A DNA stretch of 64,000 bases from Bacillota bacterium (GTDB lineage Bacteria; Bacillota; Clostridia; Christensenellales; JAEXRW01). The translations under genes were made by a program, and so were the position numbers. Where the stretch lies: NCBI GenBank assembly GCA_023454175.1, contig JAEXRW010000025.1, positions 124,001 to 188,000 of the forward strand, given 5' to 3'. Positions 59,911 to 64,000 of this stretch are shown one piece after another. Each line of letters starts with the position of its first letter. Position 1 is the first letter of the stretch. The notes beneath the pieces are model-generated. The model saw nothing but the letters and a program-made list of their open reading frames with translations. It had not been told where the DNA came from and searched no databases.

Positions 59911-61356
59911 ATGCGTCTGAAAGAACTGCTCCAGGGCGTCCCCGTTTCACAGACAACGGGCGACCTTGATACGCAAATCAGCGAACTCGCATATGACTCG
60001 AGAAAAGTACAGGGCGGGAGCCTGTTTTTCTGTATCAGGGGATTTAAATCGGACGGTCATGCCTTCGCAGCCGACGCAGTGAAAAAAGGCGCGGCGGCCT
60101 TGATGGTAAGCGAGCAGTTGCCCGACCTGGACGTCCCGCAGATCGTCGTGCTGGATGACCGCCTCTGCATGGCCCTGATCAGCGCCAATTTTTTCGGCAG
60201 GCCTGCAGACAAAATGAAGCTCATCGGCGTGACCGGGACCAAAGGGAAAACCAGCACCACCTACATGATCAAATCCATCGCGGAGTCCTACGGTAAAAAA
60301 ATGGGCCTGATCGGCACCATCGTGGACATGATCGGCGACAAAAAGATCTACACTGAGAAGACGACCCCGGAATCGCTGGACCTCCAGCGCCTCCTGGCGC
60401 AAATGGCCGGGGAAGGCGTGGATTGGGTGACGATGGAAGTCTCCTCCCACTCCCTCGAACTCAAACGGGTCGCGGGCATCCGGTATGACGTGGCCGTCTT
60501 CACCAACCTGACGCATGACCACCTGGATTTCCACGGAAATATGGAGAACTACAGGGCTGCCAAAAGGAAGCTGTTTGATGCCTGCGACACTGCGCTCATC
60601 AACCGGGATGATCCAGCCCATGAACATATGGAAGCGGGCGTTTCATGCCCCATCCTCCATTACGGCATCGGAGAGGGCGGCGGGATATCGGCCTGGAACG
60701 TAAGCAATACGCCCGAAGGCGTATCCTATTCGCTCCGCCTGCCCGATGAAGACATCCCCATATCTGTGAAAATACCGGGGATATTCATGGTATACAACTC
60801 ACTGGCAGCGTGTGCTGCGATGCATGCCATGGGGGTCCCGCCCAAATACCTTCAGGCGGGCCTTGACGGCATCCGGAGCGTACCCGGCCGCTTTGAGGTG
60901 GTGGACAATGGCGGAAGGGACTTCACGCTCATCCTCGATTACGCCCACACGCCTGACAGCCTGGAGCAGACGCTGAAGACGGCGCGCGGGTTTGCCAGAG
61001 GAAGGCTCGTCACGCTCTTCGGGTGCGGCGGTGACCGGGACAGGGCCAAGCGGCCGATCATGGGCGCGATAGCCGGTAAACTATCCGACTTCACCATCAT
61101 CACCTCGGATAATCCGAGGACGGAAGACCCGATATCGATCATCCAGATGATCGAGGAAGGCATGAAACAATCCGGCGGACAATACATCTGCATTGAAAAC
61201 CGCAGGGAAGCCATGCGGTATGCCCTGGAAAACGCGCAGCCCGACGACCTGATCATCCTGGCGGGCAAGGGCCATGAAACATACCAGGAGATAAACGGCG
61301 TACGATATCCTTTTGATGAAAAAGAAGTGGTCGGAGACCTGCTCAAAACCAACTAA
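59911..61356 (+). CDS. murE: UDP-N-acetylmuramoyl-L-alanyl-D-glutamate--2,6-diaminopimelate ligase
   Basis: A 481-residue Mur ligase. The ATP-binding loop is GVTGTKGKTSTTYM; EVSSHSLELKRVAG and FTNLTHDHLDFHGNMENY are central-domain signatures. D400-N-P-R (in SDNPRTEDP) is the motif that selects meso-diaminopimelate rather than lysine, so the peptidoglycan is probably DAP-type. The start ATG follows GGAAGGG at short distance. It heads the murE-mraY-murD-ftsW run, which lacks murF as in B. subtilis. Its own promoter suggests partial uncoupling from mraZ expression. Confidence 0.96.
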   Translation: MRLKELLQGVPVSQTTGDLDTQISELAYDSRKVQGGSLFFCIRGFKSDGHAFAADAVKKGAAALMVSEQLPDLDVPQIVVLDDRLCMALISANFFGRPADKMKLIGVTGTKGKTSTTYMIKSIAESYGKKMGLIGTIVDMIGDKKIYTEKTTPESLDLQRLLAQMAGEGVDWVTMEVSSHSLELKRVAGIRYDVAVFTNLTHDHLDFHGNMENYRAAKRKLFDACDTALINRDDPAHEHMEAGVSCPILHYGIGEGGGISAWNVSNTPEGVSYSLRLPDEDIPISVKIPGIFMVYNSLAACAAMHAMGVPPKYLQAGLDGIRSVPGRFEVVDNGGRDFTLILDYAHTPDSLEQTLKTARGFARGRLVTLFGCGGDRDRAKRPIMGAIAGKLSDFTIITSDNPRTEDPISIIQMIEEGMKQSGGQYICIENRREAMRYALENAQPDDLIILAGKGHETYQEINGVRYPFDEKEVVGDLLKTN

Positions 61357-61379
61357 AAAAACGGGGGGCATTACAGAAG

Positions 61380-62390
61380 ATGCATCCACTGTACTACCTG
61401 ATCCTGGCTGCGATAGCGGCCTGTATCATAGCCCTGATCCTGGGGCCGCTGTTCATTCCCCTATTGAAGCGGATGAAATTCGGACAGAACATAAGGGAAG
61501 ACGGCCCGCAGTCGCATTTATCCAAGTCCGGCACCCCAACGATGGGCGGTATCTTCATCGTCCTGGCCATTATCATATCCCTGCTGATCTTTACCAGGGG
61601 GGATTTTGAATATTCGATTTTTGCCGTGGTCGTGATACTGGGCTACGCCATCGTGGGATTCCTGGACGATATCATCAAAATCGTGAAGAAACGCTCCCTC
61701 GGACTGAAACCCTACCAGAAGATCATCGGCCAGATGGGCCTTGCGATCATCGTTTCGATCTATGTCTACCTGAATGTCGGCACCACCCTGATCATCCCGT
61801 TTGTCGCACAGCCAGTCGATATCGGCATATTCATCATTCCGCTCACGATATTTGTCGCGGTGTCCATCGTGAACAGCGTGAACCTCACGGACGGGTTGGA
61901 CGGCCTGGCTTCCGGTGTGACGATGATCGTATCGGCATTTCTCAGCGTCATCATATACTACCTGCTTCTCCAGGCCACCAGCACGGAGCAAACGCTGTAC
62001 GCCGTGAATATGCAGAACATGATGGTGCTGGCCGGGGCGGTGGCAGGGGCCTGCCTGGGCTTCCTGCGCTTCAACGCCTATCCCGCCAGGGTCTTCATGG
62101 GGGATACGGGGTCGCTCGGACTGGGGGGAGCCCTGCTGGTCCTTTTCGTGACCACAAAGCTCCAGCTGATGCTTCCGATCATGGGCATTATGTTCGTGAT
62201 CAGCACCGTTTCGGCGCTGATCCAGCGGCTGTATTACAAGAAAACAAAAAAGCGCCTGTTCAGAATGGCGCCCATACACCACCATTTCGAACTGAAAGGC
62301 ATACACGAAACCAAGGTGGTCACCGTCTACATGATCATAACAGCCGTGGTGTGTATGGCTGCGCTTCTGATGGTGAATCTATCCGCATAA
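61380..62390 (+). CDS. mraY: Phospho-N-acetylmuramoyl-pentapeptide-transferase
   Basis: A 336-residue integral-membrane enzyme with about ten helices. It transfers phospho-MurNAc-pentapeptide to undecaprenyl phosphate to make lipid I. The conserved cytoplasmic loops are visible: GTPTMGGIFI, FLDDIIKI (the two catalytic aspartates), NLTDGLDGLA, FNAYPARVFMGDTGSLGLGG and the histidine-rich PIHHHFELKG. It begins 24 bases after murE. It depends on the undecaprenyl phosphate pool that the DgkA-PAP2 fusion (26 kb) may help supply. Confidence 0.97.
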   Translation: MHPLYYLILAAIAACIIALILGPLFIPLLKRMKFGQNIREDGPQSHLSKSGTPTMGGIFIVLAIIISLLIFTRGDFEYSIFAVVVILGYAIVGFLDDIIKIVKKRSLGLKPYQKIIGQMGLAIIVSIYVYLNVGTTLIIPFVAQPVDIGIFIIPLTIFVAVSIVNSVNLTDGLDGLASGVTMIVSAFLSVIIYYLLLQATSTEQTLYAVNMQNMMVLAGAVAGACLGFLRFNAYPARVFMGDTGSLGLGGALLVLFVTTKLQLMLPIMGIMFVISTVSALIQRLYYKKTKKRLFRMAPIHHHFELKGIHETKVVTVYMIITAVVCMAALLMVNLSA

Positions 62391-62412
62391 ATATAGGAAA
62401 GAAGAACAACAG

Positions 62413-63822
62413 ATGGTTTTTCCCTACAAGAACATACTCGTGGTGGGCATGGCCAGAAGCGGGGTCGCAACTGCCAAAATGCTCTGCCAGATGGATGGGA
62501 TCCGCATAACGGTCAACGACAAAAAGACCAGGGAGGAATTTGAAGGCAGCCTTTCCGAGCTGGACGGCCTGGATATTCTATGGAAGCTGGGAGAGGACCC
62601 GTCCAAATTGCTGGAAGGCATGGACATGGTGGTTTTCAGCTCGGGCGTGCCCGACAAAAGCGAATTTGTCCTGAAAGCAAAAGCGATGGGCATCCCCGCC
62701 ATCAACGAGCTGGAACTGGGGTTCATGGTTTCAAAGGCGAGGTTCGTAGGCATCACGGGCACGAACGGGAAAACGACGACCACCACGCTGACCAGCGAGA
62801 TATTCCGCAATGCAGGCCTCAACGCATGGCCGCTGGGGAATATCGGCGTGCCGGTAACGACCGAGGCGCTCCATGCGGGCCCAAAAGACGTGATCGTGGC
62901 GGAAGTGGCGCCTTTCCAGCTGATCAGCACCATTACGTTCAGGCCTACCGTCAGCGCTATCCTGAATATCACCGAGGACCACCTGGACTGGTTCGGAACG
63001 ATGGAAAACTATATCGCCGGCAAGGCGCTGGTTTTCAAAAACCAAACCGCCGAAGACTACTGTGTACTCAACCTGGACAATGCCATCACCGCATCGCTTG
63101 CATCCCGGGTAAAGGCGAAAGTACTGTTTTTCTCGCGCATTCATGCGGTGGAGGAAGGCATTTGTGTCCGGGACGGATACATCGTATGGCGGTCCAACGG
63201 GGATGAAAAACGCGTGTGTAAAGTGGATGAGATCCGCATCCCCGGCGCTCACAACCTCGAAAACGCGCTTGCGGCAGCGGCCATAACCGCGGCAATGGGG
63301 GTACAGCTGCCCGTCATACGCCATACGCTCATGACTTTTCCGGGTGTGGAGCACAGAATCGAATATGTTTGCGAAAAAGGCGGCATACACTTTATCAACG
63401 ATTCCAAAGGTACGAACCCGGATGCCACCATCAAAGCGGTCGAAGCGATGACGAAACCTACGGTCCTGATCCTGGGGGGATATGACAAGCACCTCGAATT
63501 CGATCCGATATTTGAAAACGGAGCGTTCCGGAAAAACATCGTGGGGATCGTTACCCTGGGGCAGACTTCAAACCAGATCCTGGATACAGCCCGCAAATAC
63601 GGGTACAGCCGGATCGAAACTGCAGGCACCTTTCATGATGCCGTGAAAAAAGCATACAACCTGGCTGCGCCGGGCCAGAATGTGCTGCTGTCCCCGGCGT
63701 GTGCAAGCTGGGATATGTTCAAAGACTTTGAAGAACGCGGAAGGGTCTTCAAGGAAGCGGCCAGAAGTCTGGGGGTAAAAAATGGCTTTGTTGAGGAAAA
63801 AACGACTAGAGCCGGGGAATAA
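62413..63822 (+). CDS. murD: UDP-N-acetylmuramoylalanine--D-glutamate ligase
   Basis: A 469-residue Mur ligase that adds D-glutamate. N-terminal Rossmann-type domain (ILVVGMARSGVATAKML), ATP loop GITGTNGKTTTTTL, central ITEDHLDWFGTMENYIAGK and C-terminal FINDSKGTNPDATIKAVEA are all present. It follows mraY by 22 bases and ftsW begins inside its 3' end. Nothing appears truncated. Confidence 0.96.
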   Translation: MVFPYKNILVVGMARSGVATAKMLCQMDGIRITVNDKKTREEFEGSLSELDGLDILWKLGEDPSKLLEGMDMVVFSSGVPDKSEFVLKAKAMGIPAINELELGFMVSKARFVGITGTNGKTTTTTLTSEIFRNAGLNAWPLGNIGVPVTTEALHAGPKDVIVAEVAPFQLISTITFRPTVSAILNITEDHLDWFGTMENYIAGKALVFKNQTAEDYCVLNLDNAITASLASRVKAKVLFFSRIHAVEEGICVRDGYIVWRSNGDEKRVCKVDEIRIPGAHNLENALAAAAITAAMGVQLPVIRHTLMTFPGVEHRIEYVCEKGGIHFINDSKGTNPDATIKAVEAMTKPTVLILGGYDKHLEFDPIFENGAFRKNIVGIVTLGQTSNQILDTARKYGYSRIETAGTFHDAVKKAYNLAAPGQNVLLSPACASWDMFKDFEERGRVFKEAARSLGVKNGFVEEKTTRAGE

Positions 63823-64000
63823 TGAAACCGGTCAAAAGGATTTGATCGGCGAAAACACCAAGGGCCGTATGGACTTTTCCATCCTCATCACGACCATCAT
63901 CCTCGTATGCTTCGGCGTACTGATGGTCTACAGTTCCAGCTTTTACGTAGCCCAGCAGCAGTATCAGGACCCGTACTATTTTTTCAAAAAGCAGGCTATC
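63782..64000 (+). CDS. ftsW: FtsW/SpoVE-type lipid II polymerase, N-terminal part (runs off window)
   Basis: Seventy-three codons are visible. The ATG overlaps the end of murD and has GGGGGT just upstream. A charged cytoplasmic leader (MALLRKKRLEPGN) is followed by the first transmembrane helix of the SEDS family, DFSILITTIILVCFGVLMVY, and by the SSSFYVAQQQYQDPYYFFKK segment typical of FtsW/RodA. Position after murD is that of spoVE/ftsW in Firmicutes. The glycosyltransferase core lies beyond the right edge, so FtsW and SpoVE cannot be told apart. Confidence 0.9.
   Translation, partial: MALLRKKRLEPGNNETGQKDLIGENTKGRMDFSILITTIILVCFGVLMVYSSSFYVAQQQYQDPYYFFKKQAI

Noticed and set aside
61357..61379. 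Loss of murF from between murE and mraY
   Set aside because: B. subtilis also lacks murF at this place, so the gap is an ordinary variant of the cluster.

Overview
The window looks like one contiguous piece of a chromosome from an anaerobic, Gram-positive member of the Clostridia, moderately GC-rich by eye. Evidence for this: several gene blocks occur in the order known from Bacillus/Clostridium (yqfC-yqfD-phoH-pgpH-ybeY-dgkA-era-recO; dnaG-rpoD-trmK-nif3; tig-clpP-clpX-lon-ysxC; mraZ-rsmH-ftsL-pbp-murE-mraY-murD-ftsW); there are sporulation-type genes (yqfC, yqfD); MurE carries the meso-diaminopimelate motif; a pyruvate phosphate dikinase and a 2-hydroxyacyl-CoA dehydratase-type activase fit anaerobic metabolism; and ribosome binding sites are strong AGGAGG types with many TTG/GTG starts. 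Nearly everything is on the + strand; only one three-gene cluster (6.9-9.9 kb) is on the - strand. I see no insertion sequence, prophage, CRISPR array, tRNA or 16S/23S/5S rRNA gene.

Layout. 0-6.9 kb: the 3' part of a non-ribosomal peptide synthetase ending in a thioester reductase domain, overlapping or tightly followed by a multi-membrane-span sensor histidine kinase and a response regulator with an HD-GYP (cyclic-di-GMP phosphodiesterase type) output. 6.9-9.9 kb, minus strand: a CoA-dehydratase-type ATPase activator and two tandem paralogous partner proteins. 10-13.5 kb: enolase, then an MprF-C-terminal-like (DUF2156) protein and an Eis-like acetyltransferase. 13.5-19.9 kb: F-type ATP synthase operon with a small membrane protein, a, c, b, alpha, gamma, beta, epsilon. 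There is no separate delta gene; the delta C-terminal domain is fused to the N terminus of alpha. 20-20.7 kb: HIT protein and ribosomal protein bS21. 20.8-28.4 kb: the yqfC-recO block, with a kinase-phosphatase fusion (DgkA-PAP2). 28.5-37.2 kb: ppdK, a dGTPase-like protein, dnaG-rpoD, trmK, nif3. 37.2-38.4 kb: zinc-ribbon protein and RNase P RNA. 38.6-47.3 kb: one 8.65-kb gene for a cyclic beta-1,2-glucan synthase. 47.4-54.2 kb: trigger factor, ClpP, ClpX, Lon, YsxC. 54.3-55.6 kb: an acidic zinc-ribbon protein of unknown function and a metallophosphoesterase. 55.7-64 kb: the division and cell-wall (mra/dcw) cluster, running off the right edge inside ftsW.

How the parts work together: most of the window is housekeeping (energy coupling, ribosome maturation, replication/transcription initiation, proteostasis, peptidoglycan precursor synthesis and septation). 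The accessory parts are the NRPS/two-component locus, the activase cluster and the giant glucan synthase. The points I consider most worth a second look are the delta-alpha ATP synthase fusion, which poses a stoichiometry problem; the NRPS-kinase-HD-GYP operon, which has the layout of a signal synthase/sensor/effector unit; two genes that appear to start at CTG; the DgkA-PAP2 fusion; and two candidate operators in the cell-wall cluster.
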